From positions 31,833,392 to 31,897,391 of the forward strand of contig JBCNJP010000003.1 of the NCBI GenBank assembly GCA_039602395.1: a DNA stretch of 64,000 nt. Direction: 5' to 3'. A program made the position numbers and the translations under genes. Below, piece after piece: positions 35,501 to 48,800 of this stretch. This DNA comes from Deinandra increscens subsp. villosa (Eukaryota; Streptophyta; Magnoliopsida; Asterales; Asteraceae). Under the pieces are notes generated by a model. It made no database searches. It was not told the DNA's origin and was given only the letters and a program-made list of their open reading frames with translations. How positions within the stretch are numbered: the stretch's first letter is position 1; each line of letters starts with the position of its first letter.

Positions 35501-38500
35501 CATACCCATCATATTCTGTTGTGCATTTGAAACAGAATTATGGTGCAAAGTAGCCAGACTATTATGCTGTAAGTTAACTGACTGCATCTGCGAGTTCATC
35601 TGATTTTCATGTGGCTGGACTTGTGTAAACTGAATTTGGTTCTGCTGTGATTGGGGCAGAGAATTCATACGTTGTTGTTGTTGCGGTGTGGGCCCAGGTT
35701 TGCGGTTATGTCTACTTATGAGGATAACAATTTCTCGCTCATATGCACCCAGCGTTTCTTTATGGTTGGGAGATATGTTGCTTTTGGGGAGTTGTAGGAA
35801 TTTCATGCAACACTCCAACATATGTTTAATTTTTTTCAGCTTCTCAATTTGATCACTGATTGGTTGCTGATGAAGAGAATCATGCTGGTCAACAAAAATC
35901 AGACATGAATATAAAGGGTACCTTAACTTGTACTGAGTCAGAAGTTTTGCAACATGTATGTTAGCCCTAATAAGATGATCTTTATGATAGACGGGCCACA
36001 CAGGTTGGGTAATGGGTCAAAAAAGAGTTTGACTTAACATGCATCACGTTTTAGCCCGTTTTGAGTCGCAAACACTTGTTTCTACATTTTTGTAAAATTT
36101 TAATGTGTAGGTTAGTTAACATAAACAGTAGTTTTACAATAATAATAATCTAAATTTAAATGTTTGAATAAAAAAAATTAGGAGGTATGCTTTAAAATGG
36201 ATATTACCAAGAAACTTACCTGCTGCAATCTGCTTACAAAATTCTGGTATATGTCATTCAACTCTGGTAAATACTTATTCTTCATAGCTTTCACCTGTAA
36301 ATGGAAGATCATAGCTTCATGTTCATATTATGTAAATAAAATGAGATCTATTCATTTGTCTGTAAAATTACAGCAGCTGGCCGCAATGCCATTGTTGTTT
36401 GGGCATGCTAATAATATTTAGGGCTTGAGAAGAGGTACAACACCTTTTGATACACCTCTTCTTGCCAATCTCCACTGTTTGGATTTGCAGTATGAGCTGT
36501 GGAATCTGAAGATGCTACAAAAAAACAAAATAAAAAAACTCAAGATTTGAACATCCATTAAACTAAATCATGACATAATCATGTGTAGAACTTACTTGAT
36601 GAAGCCTCTGCCATAGCTCTCTGTTGATGAAATGGTGTTGGATGCCTCTGTTTCATATTTAACTGGTGCTGAAATTGAGCTGACTGTGTTTGTAATTCCA
36701 CTTGTGACCTTTGACTTTGCGCTGCTGACGGCATCAGGTGTGATGAATGTTGATTGTTCAGCATGGTGTTGTTACCAGATTGGGTTCCAAGTGATTGCTG
36801 CTGTTTCTGACTACTTTGCGAGCCTAAATGCTGCTGATGAATCATAGAAAACTTGTTGTTATGTTGACCAATTGACTGTACATTCGAAAGATTACTCTGC
36901 TGACCATATATCCTTGGCTGCTGCTGTCTTTGCTGCTGTCTTAGGACCAATTGTTGACTCATGGGTTGACCTGATTGTGGAAAATGAGGTTGCTGATTTT
37001 GTTTCATGGTAGAGAGAGAAGATGGTTGCAACATCGTGGGCTGCATACCAGGTTATTCAGATTAGAGTTTGGAATTGCAACCCATTATTTACTTGAAAAT
37101 TGCTTCCAACCGGAAATGGGCCAAATTTAAATCTTAACTAAAGTGAGACGGGTTAAACATGAGGCCATGCAGGTTAATCAAGTTGAGAGTCACCCAAAGT
37201 ATCATTCAAATGTTTTCTACTTTCTAAGTAGATTTATTAAAAACAAATTGTACTTTATTTAAATAGTATATATTTTTGTAATGATATTCAATGTGTTAAT
37301 TATTTTTATAACTCACAAAACAATTGGAAAAACAAGTTTGACAGATGAACGACCCGTTTTGACTCGTTTAAAAATTACCCAAGTTGACCCAAAACCGTTG
37401 TACACCACCTGTAGTTGAGATGGTTGGAAATGAGAATGAGCTGGCTGCAAAATATTCATCTGATGCTGTTGCTGCATGTGTGATTGCACATTATTACTAT
37501 TGATACTATTCTGTTGGAGCTTCTGCTTTGCAATTTGATGTGACTGCTGCTGATAAAGATAATGCTGTGAGTTTTGACTTCCTGGCATCTTCCTTTGACT
37601 TACAAAATTGTTGGGAGGTATTCCATGCCCCATATTGTTTCCTACAGAAAGGTTTGGAATGTTCTGCAAGCTTGAACTTTGGCTGCCAGGTGGCACTCCA
37701 GATGAAGAAACATTATTGTGGATGATCTGCTTACCAGCTTGAGAATGATTAGAGGGTACAGAAATAGGAGGTGGTGTTTGACCTTGGTTATTGAGTTGCT
37801 GCATGCTGCCCTGAGAACCTTATCGCGTAATATACCAAAAAGATAAAGAAAATGTATTGATTGAGGAACGAGGACAATAAAATATAATGTTTAAACTAAA
37901 GCTGAAATTTTCATAAAAAGACATGCAGTTAACCGGGCATGTCTCAAAATAACAATCGTTGAGAGATTTCCATTAAACAAAAGGACTGATTTGAAATATA
38001 CATATGATATTTTGATAAATCGGAAGAATTATCATATAGTCAAAGAAAGCTAGCTACCTGGATCCGAAGGGTTTACAGTAGTATTACAAGCAGAGTTGGA
38101 CTGCAGAGAATTGGGCACGGGGTTTGCAGATCTATTCTCCATGGACATCAGCTTCATAGATATTTTCCGCAAATAATCGTCCTGGAAAACCACAAACAAA
38201 ATTTGTCCCAAAAAAGTCATGAAATAATAACACTTGATATATCGTTCTCTTGAATTTTCCTTATCAAATATATATATATATATATAGTCAGTCCCCTATG
38301 CAGCGTTTACTTAACTACGTACGTAGATATATGTCTAAGATAATACTAGCATAGTAGAAAATTAAGGCTTGCAAAAACAAACCTATATACCTGGTTTGTT
38401 GCAGCAGTATAAATCTTCTCCTCAAGCCTCAGAGCAATATCCTTAAGTTCATGTAGCTTCTCTTGTCCAGAAAATTGAACATGCTTCTTTAAGTTGTCCA

Positions 38501-38998
38501 TTCTATATAAATGAATATAAATGAATGTTAAAGAGTGTATCATGTATGGAACACCACAAAATAATTGCCAGTTAATTTCTACTTAAAAGAACACAAACTG
38601 CAAGTTCTTAACTTGAAAGGGCATCTAATTAACAAATTGAACTAATTATCCGCATGATTACCATTAATTTTCGCAATGTATTACATGATAGATATGTTAG
38701 ATGAAAGCTTCCTAACGTTCGATTATACAACATAAATAGATGACAATAATAATTTCAAGTAAAATTTTCAACTCATCAAACCATGCATATTAATCTTAGT
38801 TTAGCATACAAATAAAATCAAGATAGATAGGTTAAGGCAATATAATTCGAGTCTATAGCTAAAAACATACAGCCTATTGACAATCTTGTGGCGAGCATCA
38901 GGAGGAGGCAGTAGAGTCCTCCTCCGGTCAACAGATTCCATGGAGGAATCACCACCACTACTTGCACCTTGAGTAGGCCTCCAATTACTCTTATCCAT
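32595..38998 (-). CDS. MED15A: Mediator of RNA polymerase II transcription subunit 15 (MED15A-type), 12 coding exons
   Basis: Exons on the minus strand: 38871-38998, 38391-38502, 38058-38181, 37409-37818, 36596-37040, 36444-36514, 36220-36294, 34976-35884, 34317-34619, 33780-33971, 33325-33413, 32595-32802. All introns are GT-AG and phases match. The total of 3066 nt gives 1021 residues plus stop. The KIX activator-binding domain spans residues about 15-100 (PPDARHKIVNRL, HVQFSGQEKLHELKDIALRL, DDYLRKISMKLMSME). A Gln-rich middle follows (exons 4, 5, 8), with the conserved GDWQEEVYQK and KYLPELNDIYQ region between its parts. The C-terminal plant block has IAGSPPGNGSRTAIGEDL, LLEEIREINQGLIDTVVDIS and YEDLSIKAKWRFSSY. 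MED15 links activators to the Mediator tail in the nucleus. Arabidopsis MED15A is longer (about 1.3 kb of residues), mostly because of Gln-rich stretches. The exon 4 acceptor (GATAAG) is the weakest splice site. The gene looks functional. Confidence 0.92.
34148..34197. repeat. Two 25-bp tandem copies in a MED15 intron
   Basis: CCGGTTACCGTGTTTAGTAC plus five further bases is repeated twice head to tail inside the intron between exons 9 and 10. Confidence 0.75.
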
Positions 38999-40497
38999 CG
39001 ACTAATGACAATTGATTTCCGATCCTACATTATACATTTGTAAGACCAGCATAAAGATGGATGATAACATAACAGATCGTAACCGATCAATTATTAAGCA
39101 AAATATATATATACGGGTTGCGAGGTATTAGAGTTTTACATATCGATCTGAAAAATGGAGGGCGAGAGATTACGTGATGATGCCAAGTGAAGCGATGAGA
39201 TTTGAAGGCCGAAGACGGCGATGATGATCATAATCGATCGTTTCATTTGTGCTATGGTGGTGTGGTTTGGTTCTAATCCTTTTCATGCAACAATATGCGT
39301 ATGCTTAGGACGATGCAAATGGAACCCACCCGGTATTATTATTTATTATTTATTATTTATGAATTTCTTAGGCTATTTTTTTAACGGTAAATTTGGATTA
39401 CTGACCGAGACATTACAATTACATCACTCACCCGATCATTTTCAATCCCCATAAAAAGGAAACTCACCACTGGTGAGAAAACCCCCGACAAACGACACTC
39501 GATTTCTGCATTAACCAGTGGCAAACGACAACATATTTCTGTTAATGAAACAACGAATCTATACTAGGGTTTGAATTTAACAATTTTTTATAGCATAATT
39601 AGTTCATTATAATTGTGGAGTAAAAGTAGCAAAAGTAAAAAAGTTTACATTTGGTTAATTGCATTCATAAAAAGAAAAAATTACAATGCATGGTAGATAA
39701 ACGGGCAACAAGCTACGTCACGACCCCATTTTGAATAGTAAACTCAATCCTATTGAAGAAAAAAAATTGAGCCTTAGGAGACGACAAATTACTATGCACG
39801 ACTCGTTGAACCCTATTCAAAATAGGGAATTATTAAACAGTTTCACATCATAAATTGACCTGCAAATTGCATTGCGTCTACTGTGTCCACCATCATTCTT
39901 CATAAGGTTAGTCTTCAAGGTTTACGTTAGTGCCGATTAAATGATTTTGTGAGAACAAACAAATAGGGAATTCAACTGTTTATCTCCCATGAGAGTTTAT
40001 TTTATAACCCCCTGAAACCATGAGAGTTTATTTCAAATACGATTTGACTATCTAAAGGTTCGACTCAGATTTAGCCTTTTTTTATTTGATTTTGTGTACG
40101 TGAACCCGATTTGTCCAGCGGTTTGTGAATCGATGTCGAAGTTCATGCACAACGCGCTAACGGATTCCCTTAGTTATACAATATAATGAACTTGAATTGG
40201 AAAGAGTTATGGTTATTGAAATAGATTAGGTTTAAGAAGATTTATATTTGATGGTTTCATGCTCTCCGAATATAACAGGGCCACTTTTGTACTCATGATG
40301 CACATACATAAGGTTGACACTTTGGTGTCTAACAAGGCAACAAGTGAGAATGCAATTAAAAAAAATACAAAAGCTCATGAAAGTAACTATATAATGTCAA
40401 ACAAAATTTTGGTAATTTTTTTTTTTTGTATTATAGAGATTGTGAATCTAATTTTTAGTTGAAACTTTTGTAATTAATTGTGCTATAGTAATGGATA
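38999..40497. other. MED15 upstream region and intergenic DNA
   Basis: No gene supported. The first 200-300 bp should hold the MED15 5' UTR and promoter, possibly with a 5' UTR intron, but no clear TATA box or start site was found. An ATTATTT-type repeat lies at about 39339-39360. The remainder is AT-rich without recognisable coding similarity. Confidence 0.45.
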
Positions 40498-40731
40498 TGT
40501 AGGATTGAAATCACGATTCTAACACGATATCCTTGATCAATCACGAGTACGGAATCCAAGCGATTGATTGATTCAAGAACAGAGATGGAGAAATCGTAAT
40601 GAACACAATAAAAGCACGAAATATGATAAAACCTGGAAACAGTGCACACGATTAACACTTTGCAATCGTCTGGTACAACCGAACCCTAAGAGAATTCATA
40701 TCTCTCTAGCTCTTCACGAGTTCTCTCTATC
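40498..40731 (-). repeat. 3' LTR of Gag-tail element 2, outer part (split)
   Basis: It starts TGTAGGATTG (the complement of an LTR end in ...CCTACA) and resembles the inverted LTR of the 24.8 kb element (ACACGATATC, GATTGATTCAAGAAC). The Sirevirus inserted after 40731. The other part is 53225-53427. Joined length without the target duplication is about 432 bp. Confidence 0.8.
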
Positions 40732-41124
40732 TGTTGGTCCCGAAACAACAATCGTTCACGATATCTTTATCACAAACAAGTGCGGAAACCTTGTTTGTGA
40801 CTGATTCGACAAGAAATGATGAAATAGACTTGATATGGGATGAAGAACAAAGCAACACAATCAAATCTTGAATGGAGAACAATCAATCTTCTATTGAAAG
40901 GAGTTCACGATCGTAAATACAAGTGATAACCAGAAAATCGTAATCAAGAACTTGTTCTAAACATAAACTACTTGGTTATTTATACTACCCTTACACAAAC
41001 CCTACTTAGAATCGTAAACCCATAAGGAGTCCGGCCCATGAAGCCCAACTCGTAAACACATTTAGCCCAAGACAATGCAAGCCCACTTCTCTAATGTTCA
41101 TGCCTTACTAAGTATAGCCCAACA
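40732..41124 (-). repeat. 3' LTR of the Sirevirus
   Basis: 393 bp, next to the polypurine tract at 41125-41137. No gene. Confidence 0.95.
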
Positions 41125-41137
41125 ATCTTCCCCTAGG
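41125..41137 (-). other. Sirevirus polypurine tract
   Basis: On the minus strand CCTAGGGGAAGAT directly precedes the LTR; it is the same 13 bases as in the Gag-tail element at 30274-30286. Confidence 0.85.
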
Positions 41138-41155
41138 CATGAACCATTAGAGTGT

Positions 41156-43740
41156 CTAAGGAAGAAGCAAATCAAATCGGAATGTGTGAGACTCCTTCCT
41201 TGACCGCCATTCATGTTCCACAATCCTATTTGCTGTTCCATGAAAGATTCCCACCCTTATAGCATTTTCATAATCAAGCTCATCACCAAGAATAGGTTGG
41301 GTGGCCAGGAGTTTGATATCACGTTCTCCAAACCTCAGCAAATCAACAGGATCATAGAAGCGAAATTCTCGCATCTTCTTGCAAACCACCACCACTTCAT
41401 GAGTTGTTGGATCATAGAACCAATTATAAAAATTTCTCACAAGTGTACCATCTTCAATCTCGTCCAACATGTTGATCACTCGAGTTCTTTTGGTGGGAGG
41501 TCGCCTCACTTCTCCAACAGGCTCATTTGTAACAGGATCAGTTCTAGTCTGAATCCATCTTGTTTGCTTGAGGTCAAAGTTTGCAAAGTTTTCTTCAAGA
41601 TGGCTCCTCAGATTGTCACGAATAAGGTCTCCATGTGCATTCCTCCATCTTTTAATAAATGGAGCCCTCAACAAATTCCCCATCTCTGTCTCTGTCCAGG
41701 AGTGAAATTGACCACGAGTTCTGTAGTACTCCACTGGACTATACCCGTCTCTGATCACAGCAAACAGCTTCTTCTCTCCATCGTAATGCCAACACAAGAT
41801 AGGTTCACGACTCCCCTTTTGTCAATTTCACTTTCTCCCACATCAATTGAATACAGCTTAGGGGGGGGGGGTCCTTGAAAGAAATCCTTGAACCAGTTAT
41901 CATGACTTTCTGGTGCCTTCGAGATGAATCTTCCTCCATGAACATAATCTGATATCTCTATGGTGTCATCACCTTCATCCTCTGGCACTACTTCTGTTGT
42001 TTGGGCACTCTGTGAAGAACTCTGAGCATTTGAACTATTAGTCCCCTTCAAATCTTCTAACTTCTTCCTTAGTTCAAGAAACCCAGCATACAAGTACCCA
42101 ATGCTCGCTTCATTCTTGCTCTCCTTCTCCTTTAACCTCTTGTTTTCTTCCTTAAGCTCTTTTATCTCTCCCTCTCTCCTCCTGTTCTGAGATAAAGGAA
42201 GTTAATTTGAGGATCAGCACTTATCCGAAGGTCTACAGGGAGATCACCAGTTTGAACACTTTCTGCAACAAGTGTTGGATATGGGCGAAAACTTTGAATG
42301 TTGGAGTCTGGCTTGATTCAGTGGAAAGATTTACTCTCACTGGACTGGGCTCAACAAATGAGCTATCAACTTCAAAGAATTGCCTTTCCTCACGAACTGG
42401 GCTGTGTTCATTCAGAATAGGACTTTCAGTTTGAGTCGGAGTTGGCTCTTGGACATCAGCTTGATCATCAACCTGAAAGGTGCTCTCAACATTTGCAGGC
42501 TCAGACACCTCATCATTCTGATCATTTTCTCTTGATGATTCGAACACCATCAGGCTTGAGCTTGTCTTCTGGAACTTAAACCGAATAGATCTTGGATCAG
42601 ATTTCTTCCTCGGTGAGGGTTCACGCACAGGATTAGGTTCTGCAAACACATCATCATCAGCAACATTAATATTTAACTCTTGTGGGATTGTGCCAGCACT
42701 TGAAGAAGAACTCAAGTCATCCCTTGTTCTCTTGTGGCTGATTGGCTCCAGATCTCCATAAATGTCATCTGCCAAATTCTCATCCTCTGGAAAAATATCA
42801 TCCATCACATTGTCCTCATCAGAAGGTATATTTTCTGGTTCCCCCTGAACAACCACTGGAACATCATGATCTTTAGCAACAAAATTATTGGCCGCAGGTT
42901 CTTCAGGTTGTGGATCAGCTTCTAGTTCTTGTTCCCTTGCAACCTCAGGGAAAGCACCTCTTTTTTCCACTCAAGTCTTCCTTGAAAAGTGCTCTTTCCC
43001 CTTCTATCTTGGGTTTGTAGACCAAAAACACCATCATCCATGAATTTTATGTCTATCTTCTCAACCCTCTCTTGAATCATTGGATACTTCCTCATCACCA
43101 CCATGTGTACGAATCTTGGAGTCATGAGAAATTGCTCTCTAGCACTCAAGTCTGCATTACCCACCCAATCTAAGAGCATCATCTTTGAAAAGTTGAATTC
43201 CCAATCCAATGCAAGTGCAACAAATGTCGTGCCATGCACCTTGTTCAGTTGATCGAAGCTTGTTCTCTTGCCCAAGAATGATTTCTGTAAGTAGTGGGAC
43301 AAACACCCCCAGTAGTGTGGCAGTAGCTTCTTGACGATTGGTGGGAATTTTCCTTCATACCCCAAGAGACGTGCACCCTCTAACACTGCATCCTTAGAAT
43401 ATTCCATTTTGTCTTCTGCTCTATCAGTAATATTCAACCCCTGGCGAATATCTTCTTTAAGGATCTCAATTCTGCAGGTTTGAATAGTCGCAGTGATCCT
43501 TGTTTTATCTAAATTTGCCCTGGCAGTTCCCCAAATTTCTCTCACCAGTTGTTCATCTATCAGCACGTGCGTCCTGAGAGCATGATTGATTTTTCACACA
43601 TTCATCCCTGCAACTAGAGAGTAGAACAACTGCATGTGTTTCTCTGGAGGGTCATCCAAATAAGCGGGTATGCAATGGTCTCTTTCAAAGTGAATTTCTT
43701 CGTCAATCATTTCTTCTGCCACCTGAGAAATCGAGACAAA
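41156..43740 (-). pseudogene. Envelope-like ORF downstream of pol (Sirevirus ORF3), broken
   Basis: Consecutive minus-strand blocks (43740-43597, 43566-42922, 42970-42233, 42093-41755, 41797-41156) together make one protein-like region of about 850 codons, separated by an in-frame TGA at 43594-43596 and several frameshifts. The first block starts after a splice-acceptor-like TTTCTCAG/GT. Block 2 contains HYWGCLSHYLQKSFLGKRTS and TPRFVHMVVMRKYP. Block 3 is acidic and Ser/Pro-rich, with a KRTRDD nuclear-signal-like motif. Block 4 starts with a short coiled coil. Block 5 ends in RRPPTKRTR and FYNWFYDPTTHEV. I see no clear signal peptide or membrane helix. The position matches the envelope-like ORF known in SIRE elements. 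Function is unknown. Confidence 0.75.
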
Positions 43741-43979
43741 TGTATCAGGTTTAATCACATCATTGAGAAATTATGTTTGTTAAAACCATCTTGAAGTTCA
43801 ATTGATTATAACATTATCCTTTTATGTTCTAAAATCTCAATTGAAACTTTTGAAAGAAAGAATTGGATTTTGTTCCACAAGATTAACCAAATACACTCTT
43901 AAAAATTAACTTGTTCAATTTTATCTAAAAGAAAAAATCAAGTTTGATGAGATTTTAAAACCATTTTGTAATTATTTGA

Positions 43980-44230
43980 TTGTTTACGATTTTAAATCAA
44001 AGTCTCAACGGGTTTACGATCGAGATTTGGGTTTACGATCCAAACTTGGGTTCACGATTAGGGTCAAGTAATGTCCAATCGTAAACCATCCGCCCAATCG
44101 TAAACACCATCAATCGTGAACACCGGTCAATCGTAAACACTGTTGATCGTAAACAACATCGGAAACATCGATCCTAAACGACATCGGAAATATCGATCGT
44201 AAACGACATCAGAAACTCGAACAGTCGTCT
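43980..44230. repeat. TTTACGAT/ATCGTAAA motif array before the envelope-like ORF
   Basis: About a dozen copies. The first three read TTTACGAT and the rest ATCGTAAAC on the plus strand, so the array changes orientation near 44075. More copies lie at 44615-44680. The same motif set precedes gag. Confidence 0.85.
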
Positions 44231-45832
44231 TCTTCCTCACGACAATCGTAAACCCTCAAATCTGCCATGGATGAACCTGCAACTCCTTACAAACACATCA
44301 AACACATTTCAAAATGTAAATGAAACATCAAATACTACCTTTTAACTACCACAAACACAAATACGACTTCTAATCTCGAGTTTTCGACGAGAAATTTGAA
44401 GAAAAGGAGGATTAGCAACCGAGAGAAGAAAAATACACAAAAACTGGGATTAAACCGACGAATCGAAGAGAAAACAATCGATTGAAGTGTGTTTCGAGGT
44501 CGGAATGTGAAGGCGAAGGTGGTGGTGTACACGATTTCCACTGAAAACAGTCGGAGATAGCCGGAAAACGATTTTCCGGCGAGAAAGGGGCGACGGTTAG
44601 GGTTTCGGGAGGCTGGATCGTAAACACAGAGAGAGAAAAGAGGACGATCGTAAACGATGAGAGGGAAGTGAGAATCGTAAATGGGGTTTTGATGAGAAAA
44701 TTTTTCCAAAAGCCCCCTCTAATTTTTTAAACTATTCCAAGTGAGCCCAAACCTCATTTAATAGAAAATTCGCTTGAATAAATGTTAATTTTGAAATTTT
44801 CTTTTTGAGAGTTACAAAACTTCCCCTCAGACTCATACCGCGAGTACCTGATCTTGATCATAAAAATTGAAATTTTAAACAGTCAGAAACTTAGAAAAAG
44901 ATAAAATCATAAAATAAAGATAACGTAATACCGAGATTAAATATATACTTGCCTTGAAGCTGATGATTTTCATGGATCAAACCAGACTTATCTTTGACTG
45001 AGGAACCCTTTTCAGCTTCTGTTACTTGACGCTCTAGACGATTGCCAGAACATTTGATCACACAAACTCACATCCAGTCATTTGGAGTGCTTGATTATGG
45101 TACAAAATTACCGTCATGTTTAATCGTCCCCACACCCAATTGTTCATAGCAAAACCTACCCAACCTCAGAGTTTATTGAGGATTCACAAACCCCCCAACT
45201 TGAGGAACCATGCAACACCATTATGACTACCACTTATTTCGTTAATTATCAGTTGGTGATCAGGTCGACCGCATAAGCACGCAGAGAAGACCAAACAGAA
45301 TAATTATTTTATTATTTTTCTTTTTTTTTTCATTTTTCTTTTTGCTTTCATTTTTCTGTGGTGTTGCCATAACAGCAGATACATGGCGTGTGAGAGAGTG
45401 AATACTAGGTAGATACCACTCTCAACCCATTTTTACTGGGACTCAGTTTTTTAAACCATGTAAACTAGGATGGGAAACTAAACATATATAGAATTTAAGT
45501 TTACTGCACTTACATAGATGATCATAGTTTTTGGTTTAGCTTACCGACACATCATCTTTGAGCTATCTTTCACTTCTGCTTTACACGTGTCAGTCTCCAA
45601 TTGTCTTGGACATTTATATCACTTCCTACCAACTCAAGACAAACACAAAAGACTTCATAAAAACCTCAAACAGATTTTCAGATTTTCTGAAACTATAACA
45701 TTTCTTCCCCTGTTTTTATGAGGCTTTTGAGACATAAACACCCTTTTTTTAATTGAATAAACCACAAGTAATTAACAATAATACCAAAACAAAATAAAAC
45801 AACAAAACTATGTACAAACAGTTTTGATCAGA
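44231..45832 (-). other. Pol to envelope-like interval of the Sirevirus
   Basis: No gene supported. The 124-codon ORF at 44335-44709 is biased by TTTACGAT repeats. Contents are a pyrimidine-rich (minus strand) leader-like segment with TCTCTCTCTG near 44625, the conserved block at 45111-45290, a T-rich tract at 45300-45355, and the ACACGTGTCAG landmark at about 45585 shared with both Gag-tail elements. Confidence 0.7.
45111..45290 (-). other. Conserved non-coding block (Sirevirus copy)
   Basis: Inverted match to 28790-28965; long runs such as CAACCTCAGAGTTTATTGAG are unchanged apart from scattered differences. No shared reading frame. Confidence 0.85.
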
Positions 45833-48800
45833 TCATTCCTCGAAGGCAATCATCCTTAGGCCTTCAACACACATTTCAAAATTTTGACAAGGAAGTGGTT
45901 TTGTGAAAAGGTCAGAAACATTTTGATCGGAGTTTACCTTTTCGAGCAGAATCAACTTCCTATTATAGCAATCACGAATGAAATGTACCTTGATATCTAT
46001 GTGCTTTATTTTAGAATGTTGAACAGGATTCTTGACAATTTGCAGAGCAGCAGCATTATCATAAAAAAATGGAGTAGTAAGGAATTCCATACCGTAGTCA
46101 GTGAGCTGATTCTGAATCCATACTACCTGCGAGCATCCAGCTGAAGCTGCCACATATTCAGCTTCTGCAGTTGACTTGGAAACGGTATGCTGCTTCTTGC
46201 TCTGCCATGAAATGAGTCTGTCTCCCAAATATTGACACCCACCAGTTGTAGATTTCCTGTCAAGATCACTACCTCCATAATCACTGTCAGTAAATGAAAA
46301 TAATTGGAAATCAGTATTCTTAGGATACCAAAGCCCAAGCCGAGGCCTGCCCTTCAGATACCTAAAGATACGTTTAACAGCAGCTAAATGAGAGAGTTTA
46401 GGATTAGCCTGGTAACATGCACACACGCACACTGCATGCATGATATATGGCCTACTTGTTGTCAAATACATGAGTGATCCAATCATTGAACGATACATGA
46501 ATTCACTCACTGATTCCCCATCTGCATCTGCTGTCAGTAGAGGCCGGGATGCCATGGGAGTGGAGATGGGCTTGGAGTCCCGCATCTTGTACTTTTCCAG
46601 AATCTCATTCACATATTTTGCTTGATGAATGAGAATCCCAGATTCATCTTGTTTAACTTGTAATGCCAGGAAAAAGTTCATCTCCCCTTGATCACTCATC
46701 TCAAATTTCATTCTCATGATATCCTCAAATTCGGTGCATAATTCTTCATTCGTTGACCCGTAGATGATGTCATCCACATAAACTTGCACCATAATGATAT
46801 CATCTTTTACCTTCTTTATGAACAAGGTTTGATCAACCACTCCCCTTGTATAACCATTCTCCACCAAATGCTTTGATAGAGTCTCATACCACGTGCGTGG
46901 AGCTTGATGCAAACCATATAGAGCTTTATCCAGAAGATACACGTGATCTGGATGTTCCTCATCCACAAACCCTGGCGGTTGAGCCACATAGACCTCTTCA
47001 TTCATTTCAGCATAAAGAAAAGCTGTCTTCACATCCATATGATGCACTGTGAAGTTGAGATACGTTGCTACTGCAAGGAATATTCGAATTGCTTCCAATC
47101 TAGCCACTGGTGCATACACCTCATCATAATCAATCCCGTAAACCTGTCTGTGGCCTTGAACAATCAACCTGGCTTTGTTTCTCACAATCACACCCATATC
47201 ATCTTTCTTGTTCTGATATAACCATCTTGTGAGTATAACTTTCTTATTTTCAGGCCTTTTCACTAGATGCCACACTCCCAATTTTGAAAATTGATTCAAT
47301 TCATCGTGCATAGTCTCCATCCAACTCAGATCTTTAAGTGCCACCATCACATTTGGAGGCTCTATCTGGGAGATAAAACACGAGTACATGCAGAAGTTGA
47401 TGTCACCCATGCGGCTTCTAGTAGTGACACCTGCTGACACTGGTCCGACCACATTGCTAAGAGGATGATCTCTGTTGATTATTGTGGCTTGAACATCTGG
47501 TACTGAAACAGAGACATGCAGGTTAGTATCATTAATATTATCATTCATACCTTGGGTTTCTGACTCCTTCTGATCATCATGAGTTCCTGAAGATTCTGGA
47601 ACATCCACATTATCATCCTTAGGAGCTGCTGCTGATACATTGTCACTAACATTTTCCACAGATGGCCTTACTTCAGGAGCTGGAGCGATAATGTCTTCTT
47701 CTTCTCCCAGACTAGGAAACATATTTGAGAAATTGAAACCTTCAAACAATGACCCATAATCAAAGATCCAGTCTGGCCCATTTCCAGCATCAGTAGGATT
47801 GTCTTCCAACCAGTCAACATTGAATGCCTCAATTATCACTTTGGTGGTTTTGTTGTAGACTCGATAAGCACTATTTGCAGAATACCCAACAAAGTAGCAT
47901 TCATCAGTCTTTGCTTCGAATTTCCCCACATCAGATTGAATTAAAACTGTGCAAGGACACCCAAATGTCTTAAAGAACCCCACCTTTGGTTTTTCTCCAT
48001 AAATAATCTCATAAGGCGTCTTCTCATGCCACTTGTTCAAAAGTACCCAATTTTTCACATAACAAGCAGTGTTGACTGCTTCGGCCCAAAAGAAAATTGG
48101 CAATCTGGCTTCACACAGCATAGTTCTTGCAGCTTCAATGAGTGTTATGTTTCTTCTTTTAGCAACACCATTCTGTTGAGGTGTGTACGGTGCATTGTAT
48201 TTCCTTTCTATACCTTTCTCTCCACAGAACATATTCAATTCAGCATTCTTAAACTTTGTTCCGTTGTCTGATCTTATTACCTTCACTTTCTTGCTCATCT
48301 GATTCTCTATGAGAGTAACAAACTGTTTCACCAGTGCTGGAGTTTCATGCTTGTTTGACAAAAAGAAAACCCAAGTAAACCGAGAGAAGTCATCCACTAT
48401 CACCAGACAATATGAGAACTTGCTGATACTTAGTACTTGCATTGGGCCGAAGAGATCCATATGAAGTAGTTACAACACTGACGAAATAGAGTTTGTCATT
48501 TTAGAACGATGTGGTAACTTGTGCTGCTTCCCCTTAGCACATGCAACACACTTCTCAATTGACGTGAAGTCCTTGATGGGGAGGTTTCTAACATGCTCTC
48601 CCTTTGCCAGCTTGGTCAGATTCTTCATGTTGGCATGTCCCAAACAACGATGCCATAACAATGCCAGATTTTCATTTTGCTTTGAAATAAGACAAGCCAC
48701 ATAAGAAGGCGGAGGATTACCCATGTTAAGAAGATAAGAATTTCCTCGCCTTGGTGTACGCATCAAGACACACTCCTCAGGAATCTTGACTCCAGGCTTG

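Noticed and set aside
40259..40462. 67-codon ORF as a small gene
   Set aside because: Low-complexity Lys/Asn-rich translation, no recognisable motif.
41860..41872. G homopolymer (and C run at 56831-56842) as functional sites
   Set aside because: Isolated homopolymers, possibly sequencing length errors; no supporting context.
44335..44709. 124-codon minus-strand ORF as a gene
   Set aside because: Its composition follows the TTTACGAT repeats and it lies in a leader-like non-coding interval.
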